Origin: Streptococcus oralis
Lineage (GTDB): Bacteria; Bacillota; Bacilli; Lactobacillales; Streptococcaceae
Length of the DNA stretch: 64,000 nucleotides
Reading direction: 5' to 3'
Assembly (NCBI RefSeq): GCF_004127215.1
Contig: NZ_QEWJ01000001.1
Location: forward strand, 1-64,000
A model generated the notes under the pieces. It did not search any database and was not told the DNA's origin. It worked only from the letters and a program-made list of their open reading frames with translations. A program made the position numbers and the translations under genes. Shown here one piece after another: positions 55,051 to 63,899 of the stretch. Numbering within the stretch: the stretch's first letter is position 1; each line of letters begins with the position of its first letter.

Positions 55051-56998
55051 TATCACCAGTATCTTGCTGATCTGTTCGCTCGTTATTTGTCAGCTCAAAT
55101 GCTTTTTTCAATGTTTCCAGAGTTTCAGATTCCTCATAAGAACCACGTAAATAATCTTCCAAAAGTGGTTTGAGATAATCAGACCAGAGTAATTCATAGT
55201 TAAAATCTACATCCTTCAATTTAAGGAAATAACTTGGTCCGATATGGTAATGACTGTTTAATTCCTGAATATTTTCGATAGCAGTATTCAAGTTCCTTAG
55301 TCGGATTTTAGCTTCTTCAGCATCTTCACCTAGTTCTTGATCTAGAATATAAAGTTGACTGTCAGCCATAACTTCAACAAAACGGAAACGACGACGCATA
55401 GCAAAATCAAAGGTATCCACTGAACGATCAATATCATTCATAGTTCCGATGATGTAAACATTTTCGGGGATATAAAACTTTTCATCAGTTTCGTGTAGAT
55501 TTGCATATTGGGTAGAAACACTTCCCTTTTCACCACGGTAGCCAGGGTCAATAGAGAAAAAGAGTTCCCCAAAAATCTTAGAAATCTCACCACGATTAAT
55601 CTCATCGATGATGAAGACGAATTTCTTGTCTGTGTTAATCATTGGGGATACATAATCACATAAACCATAACTTTCTTTCATGTGATCCAAAACAATTTTT
55701 TGATAAGTTTCGTACTTTAAATTAGTATCTTCACCCTTGTACAAAAGATACACTTTTTCTTTGGTAGCAACGGGAGAATCAAACTTCACATTCCCTTGAC
55801 TATTTAAACTGGCTGGAACCGAACTACGAGGGAAGAAGTATTGTCCTTGCTTTTCATTAATAGCATCCGTTAGCTTACCCCACGCTTCCTCAAAATTATC
55901 TTGTCCTCCAGTTTTCTGAGCTTCTTTCGCTCTCTGACAGAACTTCTTAAAAATACCATCCTGTAATTTAAACTCAATAGCTCCATCCCCATTTGATACC
56001 GGTCTTAAACCCTCAACAAAATCCGTATAATCATAAGATGGGTGAAACTGTACAAAGCCGATTTGGTCTTCGTTGCCATCAGTTAATTCTGCCGCTATTT
56101 CTTTAGCAAGATAAGTTTTTCCTGTACCAGGTGCACCTCGGAGGATGAGGTTTTTGGATTTTAATAAGATATTTTTATACTCGTTGATATTTTCTAACAT
56201 GTTTATATCTTCCTTTTCTGCTTCTCTATAAAAACTAGTAAAATTGTCATAAAAGTCTTTTAAAATTTCATTGGGTTCAGCAGTTGATTCCAACTCTAAG
56301 TCCTTGACAAGGTATTTATACCCTAAATCTTCATCTAGATTATTACTATACCATTTTACAATTTTAAATTCTGTGAGTTTAAATCTCTCAAAACCACACC
56401 TTATATTTATCCATGAATTATCAATTTTATTTAATTGATAACCAAAGTAAGGTAGTTTTCTATATCCTTCACCATTTTTTGGACCACACTGACCTGTGTT
56501 AAGCATTTCAACTTTGTATGGAATATCCTCAATTGTAACAGCAGGATAAATAAGTTTAGCTCCATCTAATTTTTGAGAACGTTTAATTTTTATATCTTTC
56601 GAATTATAGATATTTGCTTGATTCACAAATTTAGCCAAAAATTCTCTGAAGACTTTATAACACTCTGAGTTATTTCCACCTTTTACAAACTCATAAGATT
56701 TATTTATAAAAGTGAAAATCTCATTTAGTGAATTTTCGTCCTTAATAAAATACTCAGCATCAAGTGTCCAACCAAATGAATCAGGCTTCTTATTAAATAT
56801 CAAAAAATCTGAATCACGAAGGCTTTTGGAGAGAACAGCAATCTTTATTCCTTTATTCTGAAAGTTAATCTCTATAAAGTTTTGTAACTTTCCTTTCATA
56901 TTTTTAACCTGAAAAGAAATATAACTTTTTGTTTGATTTTCAATTGCATCTGGGAATTCTTTTTTTATCTTGTCAATGAAAGTTTGTTTTGAAACCAT
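55031..56998 (-). CDS. mcrB: McrB GTPase subunit with DUF5655-like N-terminal domain
   Basis: 655 aa. AAA+ motor at about 270-620: Walker A GAPGTGKT (288-295), FIIDEINRGEISKIFGELFF (Walker B), the McrB GTP signature MNDIDRSVDTFDFAMRRRF. The first about 105 residues (ENQTKSYISFQ, FIEINFQNKGIKI, GWTLDAEYFIKDENSLNEIF, INKSYEF) resemble the DUF5655 fold rather than the E. coli McrB DNA-binding domain, so the recognised modification may differ. A further about 130-residue region precedes the motor. Low GC compared with neighbours suggests acquisition. Confidence 0.9.
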   Translation of the reverse strand: MVSKQTFIDKIKKEFPDAIENQTKSYISFQVKNMKGKLQNFIEINFQNKGIKIAVLSKSLRDSDFLIFNKKPDSFGWTLDAEYFIKDENSLNEIFTFINKSYEFVKGGNNSECYKVFREFLAKFVNQANIYNSKDIKIKRSQKLDGAKLIYPAVTIEDIPYKVEMLNTGQCGPKNGEGYRKLPYFGYQLNKIDNSWINIRCGFERFKLTEFKIVKWYSNNLDEDLGYKYLVKDLELESTAEPNEILKDFYDNFTSFYREAEKEDINMLENINEYKNILLKSKNLILRGAPGTGKTYLAKEIAAELTDGNEDQIGFVQFHPSYDYTDFVEGLRPVSNGDGAIEFKLQDGIFKKFCQRAKEAQKTGGQDNFEEAWGKLTDAINEKQGQYFFPRSSVPASLNSQGNVKFDSPVATKEKVYLLYKGEDTNLKYETYQKIVLDHMKESYGLCDYVSPMINTDKKFVFIIDEINRGEISKIFGELFFSIDPGYRGEKGSVSTQYANLHETDEKFYIPENVYIIGTMNDIDRSVDTFDFAMRRRFRFVEVMADSQLYILDQELGEDAEEAKIRLRNLNTAIENIQELNSHYHIGPSYFLKLKDVDFNYELLWSDYLKPLLEDYLRGSYEESETLETLKKAFELTNNERTDQQDTGDNDADNR

Positions 56999-57046
56999 TG
57001 TGTTTTCCTTGCTTATTAAAAATTTATTGTTAGACGTAAATTATTT

Positions 57047-57088
57047 TTGTTTAGTTCAAAGTAAAATATTTTACTTTGAACTAAACAA
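57047..57088. repeat. Perfect 42-bp palindrome upstream of mcrBC
   Basis: Two 21-base arms with no spacer, from TTGTTTAGTTCAAAGTAAAA to its mirror TTTTACTTTGAACTAAACAA. It lies 49 bases before the mcrB start and has no T run on either side. It may be an operator of the restriction operon or a cruciform-forming repeat. Confidence 0.85.
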
Positions 57089-57212
57089 CATTCTATTAAT
57101 ATATATTCTGCATCTAGCATATCATATCTATTAAAAAAAGAAAAGAATTTCTAAAGAAAAAGCCCAGTGTCAGGAGCTTCAATATCTCATGACTCTAGAC
57201 TTCTTTTCAATC

Positions 57213-57992
57213 CTAATAATACTCTCCCTGTCGGTAGTCCCATGAGTTAAAGGTATCTGCTAAGTGCATCATGATTTTATCAATGTCAAGCCCTTTGCGG
57301 ATCACAACTGGCGCTGGTGAAGTTGAACGTGCTCCTCCTTGTTCTGGGATAAGTTTTCCGTCTTTATCTACCATTGATACCATCACGCCTTGCTCGTAGC
57401 GAGTTTCAATCGTTTTGTCAGGCTGGATGGATGCCACATAATCGTCTGCTTCGATGACAAGGTCCACTGCTCCTTCGATACGTTCTCCGATTCCTTCCAC
57501 CTTACCGCGATTTCCTTTTCCAGATGGGTTAGCTGATGAGGCGTATACCATCTTACCCTCTTCCCAAAGTTTGGTAGCCAATTGTTCACCAGCTTTCCCA
57601 AACTTGATGACAAAACAGCTAGTACCACGAACGTCTGTCATGAGTTCTTCACGGCCATCACCGTAAGCTTTGAGTTTTTCAAAGGCCTCTGGTTTCCAAG
57701 GAAGGATACAACCAAGAAGAATATCTTCATCCCAATGTTTTTGGTAGAAGGCTTCAATTTCTGGATTGAGTTGTGCTAAAGCGCGAAGCTCGTCCATGCT
57801 ACCACAAAGTACAACACCTGGTTTGTTACGGTTACGCTCTTTGGCTTCAAATTTGCGTTCAAGACCTGCCTTATCGCTCGTCATGATAATGTAACCAACT
57901 TTTGTGGGGCAAACGATACATCCGCCCTCACCTTTTAAAATGTCATAGCCTTCTTGAGAAAGTGTTCCGTTCCATTGAATGTGTTTTGTCAT
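57213..57992 (-). CDS. YrdC/Sua5-like domain protein
   Basis: 259 aa. YrdC-like features: CIVCPTKVGYIIMTSD, ERNRNKPGVVLCGSMDELRALA, and YASSANPSGKGNRG (the conserved SxN). It is longer than TsaC and lacks the C-terminal Sua5 domain. Canonical members make threonylcarbamoyl-AMP for tRNA t6A; this paralogue, with a substituted KRxxxxP-like segment, may have another role. It lies 27 bases after leuD on the same strand and could be read from the leu operon. Confidence 0.75.
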   Translation of the reverse strand: MTKHIQWNGTLSQEGYDILKGEGGCIVCPTKVGYIIMTSDKAGLERKFEAKERNRNKPGVVLCGSMDELRALAQLNPEIEAFYQKHWDEDILLGCILPWKPEAFEKLKAYGDGREELMTDVRGTSCFVIKFGKAGEQLATKLWEEGKMVYASSANPSGKGNRGKVEGIGERIEGAVDLVIEADDYVASIQPDKTIETRYEQGVMVSMVDKDGKLIPEQGGARSTSPAPVVIRKGLDIDKIMMHLADTFNSWDYRQGEYY

Positions 57993-58018
57993 AGTTCTAT
58001 ATTTCCTTTTCTATTTTT

Positions 58019-58612
58019 CTAATCCTGCCAGTAGGCCGGTCGTTGTTTTTCATAAGCAGCAATCAAATCTTCATACTGCAAAGTAATTCCGATATCATCC
58101 AAACCATTTAAGAGCTTGTGTTTCCATTCACTATCAATTTCGAAAGTGAATTCTCCAACTGGTGAGATGATTTTTTGTTGTTCCAAGTCTACAGTTACCT
58201 GGTCGGTCGGTTTGAGTTGGGCTAGCTTTTCTCTAACCTCCCTAGGCTGAACAATAGGCAACATGCCATTATTGAGTTCATTATTGTAATGAATGTCCCC
58301 AAAAGATCCTGCAATCACGACCTTAAAACCATAGTCGGCTAGAGCCCAAGCTGCGTGTTCTCTGGAAGAACCTGCGCCAAAGTTATCCCCTGAGATAAGA
58401 ATACTGGCTTTACGGTATTCAGGTCGGTTAAAGACAAAATCTGGATCCTCTGTGTAGTTATCGTCCAGATAACGCCAAGCATACATAAGGTACTTACCAA
58501 AGCCTTTCTTATCAATTAACTTGAGAAACTGCTTGGGAAGGATTTGGTCGGTGTCAATGTTATCATTCATGAGAGGAACGGTCGTTCCCGTATAAACTGT
58601 AAATTTCTCCAT
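58019..58612 (-). CDS. leuD: 3-isopropylmalate dehydratase small subunit
   Basis: 197 aa: [15 protein letters not shown] near the N-terminus and [17 protein letters not shown] are LeuD signatures. Pairs with LeuC to isomerise 2- to 3-isopropylmalate. Ten bases after leuC, GGAG preceding. Confidence 0.96.
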   Translation of the reverse strand: MEKFTVYTGTTVPLMNDNIDTDQILPKQFLKLIDKKGFGKYLMYAWRYLDDNYTEDPDFVFNRPEYRKASILISGDNFGAGSSREHAAWALADYGFKVVIAGSFGDIHYNNELNNGMLPIVQPREVREKLAQLKPTDQVTVDLEQQKIISPVGEFTFEIDSEWKHKLLNGLDDIGITLQYEDLIAAYEKQRPAYWQD

Positions 58613-58621
58613 ATCCTCTCC

Positions 58622-60004
58622 TTACTGGGCTTCTGGCATTTGTCGAACATCTACGAAGCGCCCTGCGATAGCTGCCGCAGCTGCCATGGCCGGGCTACAG
58701 AGATGGGTCTTAGCGCCAAATCCCTGCCTATCTTCAAAGTTACGGTTACTGGTTGAAGCACAGTGGACGCCATCAGGGACCTTGTCGGGATTCATCCCTA
58801 GGCACATGGAGCAACCTGGGTCTCTCCACTCAAAACCAGCATCCAAAAAGACCTTGTCCAAGCCCAACTTCTCAGCGGCTCGTTTCACAGGACGAGAGCC
58901 TGGAACTACAATTGCTGTTAGATTGGGAGCAATTTTCTTTCCTTTGACAAATCGCGCAGCTAGTTGTAAATCGCTGAGACGAGCATTGGTACAAGAGCCG
59001 ATAAAGATATAACCTAGTTCAATATCTGCTGGCTTTTGACCAGGCTCCAAGTCCATGTAATTGTAGGCTCGCTCATCATTCATATCCTTAATTTCTGGGA
59101 AGCTACTGTCAAAGTCAACCCCCATGGCAGGATTGGTTCCCCAAGTCACCATAGGAGCTAAGTCAGAGACATCCATCCGGATAACCTTATTATAAACAGC
59201 ATCATCATCGCTAACTAGGGTTTTCCAATCCGCCACAGCCTCCTCGAAATCCTCGGGAACACATTCCCGTCCCTTGAGATAGTCATAGGTGGTCTGATCA
59301 GGATTCATAATTCCCATCTTAGAGCCAAACTCGATGGACATATTGCAGATGGTCATTCGCTCTTCCATGGTCAAAGCATCAATCGCTTCCCCACGATATT
59401 CTACCACATAGCCAACACCACAGGCAACGCCGTACTTGGCAATCAAGGCGAGAATATAATCCTTGGAATAAACTCCTTTTTGAGGAACACCAGTGAATTC
59501 CACCAACATTTTCTTGGGTTTAACTTGCCAGAGGGTCTGAGTAGCAAAGACATGCTCGACCTCACTAGTCCCAATCCCAAAGGCAATTGCTCCGAAGGCT
59601 CCGTGAGTTGCTGTATGGCTGTCTCCACAGACGATGAACTTCCCTGGTTGGGTTCGTCCTGTTTCTGGACCAACCATGTGAACAATCCCTTGCTTCTCAG
59701 AACCGTGGGCCGCATGTTCGATCCCAAACTCCTCAACATTTTCAGCTAACTTATCAATTTGCGCTTTCGAAATGACATCTCGAATATCATAGATATTGAC
59801 CGTCGGAACATTGTGGTCAAAGGTTCCAAATGTCAAATCTGGTCGTCTCAATCTGCGACCTGCGTCTCGTAATCCTTGAAAGGCTTGGGGACTGGTCACC
59901 TCGTGAATATAGTGTTGATCCACATACATGAGTTGGGGCTGCCCCTCTTCTCCTGTGATGACATGACGCTCCCATAATTTATCAAAAATCGATTTTCCTG
60001 CCAT
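58622..60004 (-). CDS. leuC: 3-isopropylmalate dehydratase large subunit
   Basis: 460 aa aconitase-family enzyme. Iron-sulfur cysteines: [13 protein letters not shown] and GCSMCLGMN; also [13 protein letters not shown] near the substrate site. Second step of leucine synthesis, with LeuD. Follows the small DUF1294 gene by three bases. Confidence 0.97.
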   Translation of the reverse strand: MAGKSIFDKLWERHVITGEEGQPQLMYVDQHYIHEVTSPQAFQGLRDAGRRLRRPDLTFGTFDHNVPTVNIYDIRDVISKAQIDKLAENVEEFGIEHAAHGSEKQGIVHMVGPETGRTQPGKFIVCGDSHTATHGAFGAIAFGIGTSEVEHVFATQTLWQVKPKKMLVEFTGVPQKGVYSKDYILALIAKYGVACGVGYVVEYRGEAIDALTMEERMTICNMSIEFGSKMGIMNPDQTTYDYLKGRECVPEDFEEAVADWKTLVSDDDAVYNKVIRMDVSDLAPMVTWGTNPAMGVDFDSSFPEIKDMNDERAYNYMDLEPGQKPADIELGYIFIGSCTNARLSDLQLAARFVKGKKIAPNLTAIVVPGSRPVKRAAEKLGLDKVFLDAGFEWRDPGCSMCLGMNPDKVPDGVHCASTSNRNFEDRQGFGAKTHLCSPAMAAAAAIAGRFVDVRQMPEAQ

Positions 60005-60007
60005 CCA

Positions 60008-60277
60008 TTACCTCCAAATGAAATATAAGGCTACTAGTGTGGTCACCATCCCAAGAAACCAAATCGTTTTAAAATACCATTTTCTAGTTTTGTGGTGAAA
60101 GGCGATTCCTGCTAACCAAGCACCAAATCCACCACATACAAGAGCCATAGTCAAGAGAATTTTCTCTGGGATGCGCCAAGCACCTCTCCTTGCCTTTGAT
60201 TTGTCAATGCCATAAATCAAGAAAACCATGACATTCCAAAGTAAAAGGACTAGAGTAATTTTTTCATCTAACTTCAT
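60008..60277 (-). CDS. DUF1294 small membrane protein
   Basis: 89 aa with three membrane segments (about 8-25, 40-62, 70-88) and the DUF1294 core YGIDKSKARRGAWRIPEKILL and GGxGAWLAGIAFHHKTRKWYF. Function unknown. It sits inside the leu operon, its start overlapping the leuB stop (60274-60277) and its end three bases before leuC, so it is made together with the leucine enzymes. Confidence 0.88.
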   Translation of the reverse strand: MKLDEKITLVLLLWNVMVFLIYGIDKSKARRGAWRIPEKILLTMALVCGGFGAWLAGIAFHHKTRKWYFKTIWFLGMVTTLVALYFIWR

Positions 60278-61311
60278 AACCTTGCAATAATGGCTTCCGT
60301 CATTTCCTTGGTCGAAGCCTGACCTCCTATATCTCTTGTTAAAATGCCTGCTGCCAAACTGGCTTCTACTGCATGTTCGATACGCTCCGCATCCTCATAA
60401 CGTCCAAAGCTATCTCTCAGCATCATGGCCACTGATAAAATCATGGAAATAGGATTGGCAATTCCTTGACCTGCAATATCAGGTGCCGAACCGTGAATGG
60501 GCTCATAGAGACTTGGGCCATTTTCAGAATGACTGGCCGATGGCATAACTCCCAGCGTCCCTGACAGGACACTGGACTCGTCTGAAAGAATATCCCCAAA
60601 AAGATTTTCCGTTACCACAACGTCAAACTTAGCAGGATTGGTAATCATGAGCATAGCAGCTGAGTCTACTAGCTGATGCTCTAAGATTACATCTGGGAAG
60701 TCCTGTGCGACTTCCTCAGCTACTCTGCGCCAGAGTTTTGATGTCGCTAGAACATTTTGCTTATCGATGCTGGTAACGATTTTTCTCCGACTTCTTGCGA
60801 TTTCAAAGGCCTTGCGAAGAATTCGCTCCACTTCCTCATAGCTGTAATCGTTGATATCACGCGCTTTTCGCTCTTCAAGAATATGATCTCCAAAGTAAAT
60901 CCCTCCTGTCAACTCACGCACCACGACAAAGTCTACACCAGCAATTCGTTCTGGTTTGAGAGGTGATAAGTGCTTGAGACTCTCAAAGATTTTAACCGGA
61001 CGAATATTGGCGTAGAGATTGAGTTCTTTACGGAGACCCAGCAAGCCTTGTTCGGGCCGAACCGCTGCCCCATCATACTGAGGACTACCAATAGCTGCTA
61101 GGAGAATTGCATCTGCTTCCCTACTTGCCTTGAGGGTTTCATCAGGTAAGGGATGTCCTGCCGCATCAATACCTGCACCTCCAAAAGGGCGTCTGTCTAT
61201 TTCATAGACAAATCCTGTTTTTTCAGCTAGGGCCTCCAGAACTTCCAAACCAGCTTCCATAATTTCTGGACCGATTCCATCCCCTGCTAGAGTTACGATT
61301 TTCTTTGTCAT
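60274..61311 (-). CDS. leuB: 3-isopropylmalate dehydrogenase
   Basis: 345 aa: IVTLAGDGIGPEIMEAGLEVL start, substrate arginines region RKELNLYANIRPV, ELTGGIYFG, and the NAD-site GSAPDIAGQGIANP. Third step of leucine synthesis. Eleven bases after leuA. Confidence 0.97.
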   Translation of the reverse strand: MTKKIVTLAGDGIGPEIMEAGLEVLEALAEKTGFVYEIDRRPFGGAGIDAAGHPLPDETLKASREADAILLAAIGSPQYDGAAVRPEQGLLGLRKELNLYANIRPVKIFESLKHLSPLKPERIAGVDFVVVRELTGGIYFGDHILEERKARDINDYSYEEVERILRKAFEIARSRRKIVTSIDKQNVLATSKLWRRVAEEVAQDFPDVILEHQLVDSAAMLMITNPAKFDVVVTENLFGDILSDESSVLSGTLGVMPSASHSENGPSLYEPIHGSAPDIAGQGIANPISMILSVAMMLRDSFGRYEDAERIEHAVEASLAAGILTRDIGGQASTKEMTEAIIARL

Positions 61312-61322
61312 AGCATTCTCCT

Positions 61323-62885
61323 TTACACGTTAGGCATATCGCGATAGGAAACGCTTCGTCCCATCTCACCAGCATTCTCCTTTTGAACAAAGGTATTGGC
61401 ATTGATGTAGGCAATAGCTGAAGCCTTCAGTACATCGAAATCAATCCCTGCTGCATTAAAGATGGTCTCTGTATCTCTGTTTTCAACAGTCACCAATACC
61501 CGAGCCTGGGCATCAATCCCATCTGTCACCGCATCGATAGTGTAGGATACCAAGCGAACAGATTGATTGAAGAACTTGTCAATGGCGTTGAAGATTGCTT
61601 CAACAGAACCTTGTCCTGTCGCATTAAACTCAAGCTTCTCACCATCCATATTGGCTAGGCTAACGAGTGCTTCGATGTCATTATCTGCATGAGTTTGCAG
61701 TTGTAAATCATCAAAGTGGAAGCCTTCTGGATTTTCAACCATGGTTCCAGCTACCAGAGCACGAATATCTGCATCTGTGATTTCTTGTTTCTTATCAGCC
61801 AGCGCCTTGAACTTAGCAAAGAGTGGTTTGATGTCCTCTTCTGTAAAATCAAGGGCCAGTTCTCTCAGTTTTTCAACAAAGGCATGGCGACCAGACAATT
61901 TCCCAAGCGGAAGACTATTACTCTTGACACCAACCAATTCAGGGGTGATGATCTCATAAGTGAGAGGATTTTTAAGGACTCCATCTTGGTGAATACCAGA
62001 CTCGTGAGAGAAGGCATTACCACCAACGACAGCCTTGTTTTTAGGAACTGGAATACCAGAGAAGCGAGAAACCATTTCTGACGTATTCATTGTTTCATCC
62101 AAAACAATATCACTAGTTGCTTGGAAGAAATCCTCACGAATCTTCAAAGCAACAGCTACTTCTTCAAGAGCAACATTACCTGCGCGTTCACCAATGCCAT
62201 TAATAGTTCCCTGGACACGTCCAGCACCGTGTTTAATCGCTGTCAAAGTATTTGCAGTTGCCATACCGAGATCATCGTGACAGTGGACACCAAAGACAAC
62301 TTTATGATCTGATTTAATATTTTCAGTCAAGTGGTCAAAGATGCGTGCAAACTCTTCTGGAGTCGTAAAGCCAACTGTGTCAGGGATATTTATATAAGAT
62401 GCACCTGCATCGACCGCTGTTTGAACAACTTGTAAGAGGAAATCCAACTCTGTTCTAGTCGCATCTTCAGGCGAGAACTCGACAACCTCAAACTTAGAAC
62501 GTGCATAAGAAACATGCTCCTTGATAGCTTCTAAAATCTCTTCCTTACTCTTATTGAGTTTATACTTGCGGTGAATCGGACTGGTAGCGATAAAGACATG
62601 AATTTGTGGATACTTGGCATCCTTAAGAGCCTCATAACAAGCATCAATATCAGATTTTACAGAACGAGCTAATCCTGTCACTGCTGTTTTTTTCATGGCT
62701 CTAGCAATTTTTTGAACGGCTACAAATGAATCTGGACTAGCAGCCGGAAAACCAGCTTCAATTACAGAAATTCCCCATTTCTCCAGCTGTCTTGCAATGG
62801 AGACTTTTTCCTTGATTGAGAAGTTAACACCAGGTGTTTGTTCCCCATCACGAAGACTTGTATCAAAAAATTCAACTTTACGCAT
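61323..62885 (-). CDS. leuA: 2-isopropylmalate synthase
   Basis: 520 aa, full length. TIM barrel start FFDTSLRDGEQTPGVNF, HCHDDLGMA metal-binding, SGIHQDGVLKNP, and the C-terminal LeuA allosteric domain (about 390-505), which confers leucine feedback. First structural gene of leuA-leuB-DUF1294-leuC-leuD; transcription is controlled by the attenuator upstream. Confidence 0.97.
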   Translation of the reverse strand: MRKVEFFDTSLRDGEQTPGVNFSIKEKVSIARQLEKWGISVIEAGFPAASPDSFVAVQKIARAMKKTAVTGLARSVKSDIDACYEALKDAKYPQIHVFIATSPIHRKYKLNKSKEEILEAIKEHVSYARSKFEVVEFSPEDATRTELDFLLQVVQTAVDAGASYINIPDTVGFTTPEEFARIFDHLTENIKSDHKVVFGVHCHDDLGMATANTLTAIKHGAGRVQGTINGIGERAGNVALEEVAVALKIREDFFQATSDIVLDETMNTSEMVSRFSGIPVPKNKAVVGGNAFSHESGIHQDGVLKNPLTYEIITPELVGVKSNSLPLGKLSGRHAFVEKLRELALDFTEEDIKPLFAKFKALADKKQEITDADIRALVAGTMVENPEGFHFDDLQLQTHADNDIEALVSLANMDGEKLEFNATGQGSVEAIFNAIDKFFNQSVRLVSYTIDAVTDGIDAQARVLVTVENRDTETIFNAAGIDFDVLKASAIAYINANTFVQKENAGEMGRSVSYRDMPNV

Positions 62886-62913
62886 AAGAATTCCCCTTTT
62901 CCAAATATGGTTT

Positions 62914-62993
62914 TAAAAAAACATCTCGCTCAGAAACCCAAGCGAGATGTTGATTTACTCCCGCTTGGTAAGCCAAACAGGACTAATGCTTTT
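62914..62993 (-). promoter_or_regulatory. Leucine attenuator (terminator and antiterminator)
   Basis: On - the terminator is ACATCTCGCT-N10-AGCGAGATGT plus T run (62914-62950). The segment CCAAGCGGGA just upstream can instead pair with TCTCGCTTGG, which includes the 5' arm and part of the loop, forming an antiterminator. A preceding hairpin GGCTAGTGC/GCATTAGTCC overlaps the end of the leader peptide. This is the layout of ribosome-stalling attenuation. Confidence 0.82.
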
Positions 62994-62996
62994 GCA

Positions 62997-63050
62997 CTAG
63001 CCCGAGTACCTCAACAACAAAGCAAATTGATTAAACTTAGCTGTTTTCAT
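62997..63050 (-). CDS. leuL: leu operon leader peptide
   Basis: 17-codon reading frame, MKTAKFNQFALLLRYSG, from ATG 63050 with AAGGAG ten bases upstream to TAG 62997-62999. Three consecutive TTG leucine codons lie just before the attenuator. Stalling at these codons when charged tRNA-Leu is short would favour the antiterminator and let transcription enter leuA. Too short for automatic gene calling. The peptide itself probably has no function after synthesis. Confidence 0.85.
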   Translation of the reverse strand: MKTAKFNQFALLLRYSG

Positions 63051-63086
63051 GTTTGACTTTCTCCTTCGTTTGATATCTTGTTTAGT

Positions 63087-63115
63087 ATTTTAGCATAGGA
63101 AAAGTCTCTTGTCAA
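63087..63115 (-). promoter_or_regulatory. Promoter of the leu operon
   Basis: On -: TTGACA (63110-63115), 17-base spacer, TAAAAT (63087-63092), about 37 bases before the leader-peptide start. Confidence 0.92.
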
Positions 63116-63199
63116 GAAAAAATCCAATATTTTCTGAAAATTTCTTCAGTAAAGAATATTTTGCTAATTGAAAGTATTTAAAAAGGCAAGGGAATTTCC

Positions 63200-63856
63200 T
63201 TACTTTTTCACAGTCAAGTTCCAACTTCTTTCGATTAGTTCTAACACCTCTTCATCTAGCAAACTATCATCAAGAGCCAGACTAATCCAGTAGCGTTTGT
63301 TCATATGAAAGGCTGGATAAATGCCTTTTTGTGAAAGCAAGTCAGCAACTTGATCATGTTTGAGGTTGATTGCTTCCACTAGCCCTTCTCTGTTCTTATC
63401 TAGCTTATCCCAAGGTATTCTCATTAAAACAGCATACCACTTTTTACTGCCTTCATGACGTAATACTGCCGTATCAGGAGATTTCTCCCACAGATATTCC
63501 AACTGATTTCCATACTTTTTCTGAACTTGAGACATGATACGCTTAGTCTGAGGACAGATAAAATCCTGCATATCAAAACAAGCCTTCCGAATCTGGTAGA
63601 GAATCTCCAAACAAGCTTGACGGATACTTCCGACAAAAGTCCCTCTCATGCTTTCCATATGGACTTGAGGATAGAGGTCACCAGTCTCCTGATCAAAAAC
63701 TTGAAAGCTCACATTATCCGTTATGATGGACACAGTCATGACAAAATCTCCATCCAAAATCTGGAAACTGTAGGTCCAGACTCCCTCATTTTCTACAAAA
63801 CCATAGGCACGAGCTTTTTCTTGATTAAACTGATAGGATTTAAAAATTTCAAACAT
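63200..63856 (-). CDS. MmcQ/YjbR family protein
   Basis: 218 aa. The C-terminal half (RHEGSKKWYAVLMRIPWDKL, INLKHD, GIYPAFHMNKRYWISLALDD) is the MmcQ/YjbR fold (CyaY-like, double-wing DNA-binding shape). The N-terminal about 100 residues form a second domain seen in streptococcal homologues (EVWTYSFQI-like strands). Cytoplasmic; function unknown. GAAATTTTT precedes the start, with a weak ribosome binding site. Single gene between the leu promoter and cutC. Confidence 0.82.
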   Translation of the reverse strand: MFEIFKSYQFNQEKARAYGFVENEGVWTYSFQILDGDFVMTVSIITDNVSFQVFDQETGDLYPQVHMESMRGTFVGSIRQACLEILYQIRKACFDMQDFICPQTKRIMSQVQKKYGNQLEYLWEKSPDTAVLRHEGSKKWYAVLMRIPWDKLDKNREGLVEAINLKHDQVADLLSQKGIYPAFHMNKRYWISLALDDSLLDEEVLELIERSWNLTVKK

Positions 63857-63862
63857 AAGTGA

Positions 63863-63889
63863 AAACTGCTACCCAAAGCTAGCAGTTCC
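63863..63889 (-). terminator. Probable terminator of cutC
   Basis: AACTGCT (63864-63870) and AGCAGTT (63881-63887) form a seven-base stem; on - it is followed by TTTTC. It lies about 12 bases after the cutC stop. Confidence 0.6.
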
Positions 63890-63899
63890 TTTCTATTTT

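Noticed and set aside
57047-57088. The 42-bp palindrome as a transcription terminator
   Set aside because: The arms are AT-rich, there is no loop, and no T run follows on either strand.
62838-63056. 72-codon + strand frame across the leu leader
   Set aside because: It is antisense to the leader peptide, attenuator and leuA start, with no ribosome binding site; the - strand features explain the region.
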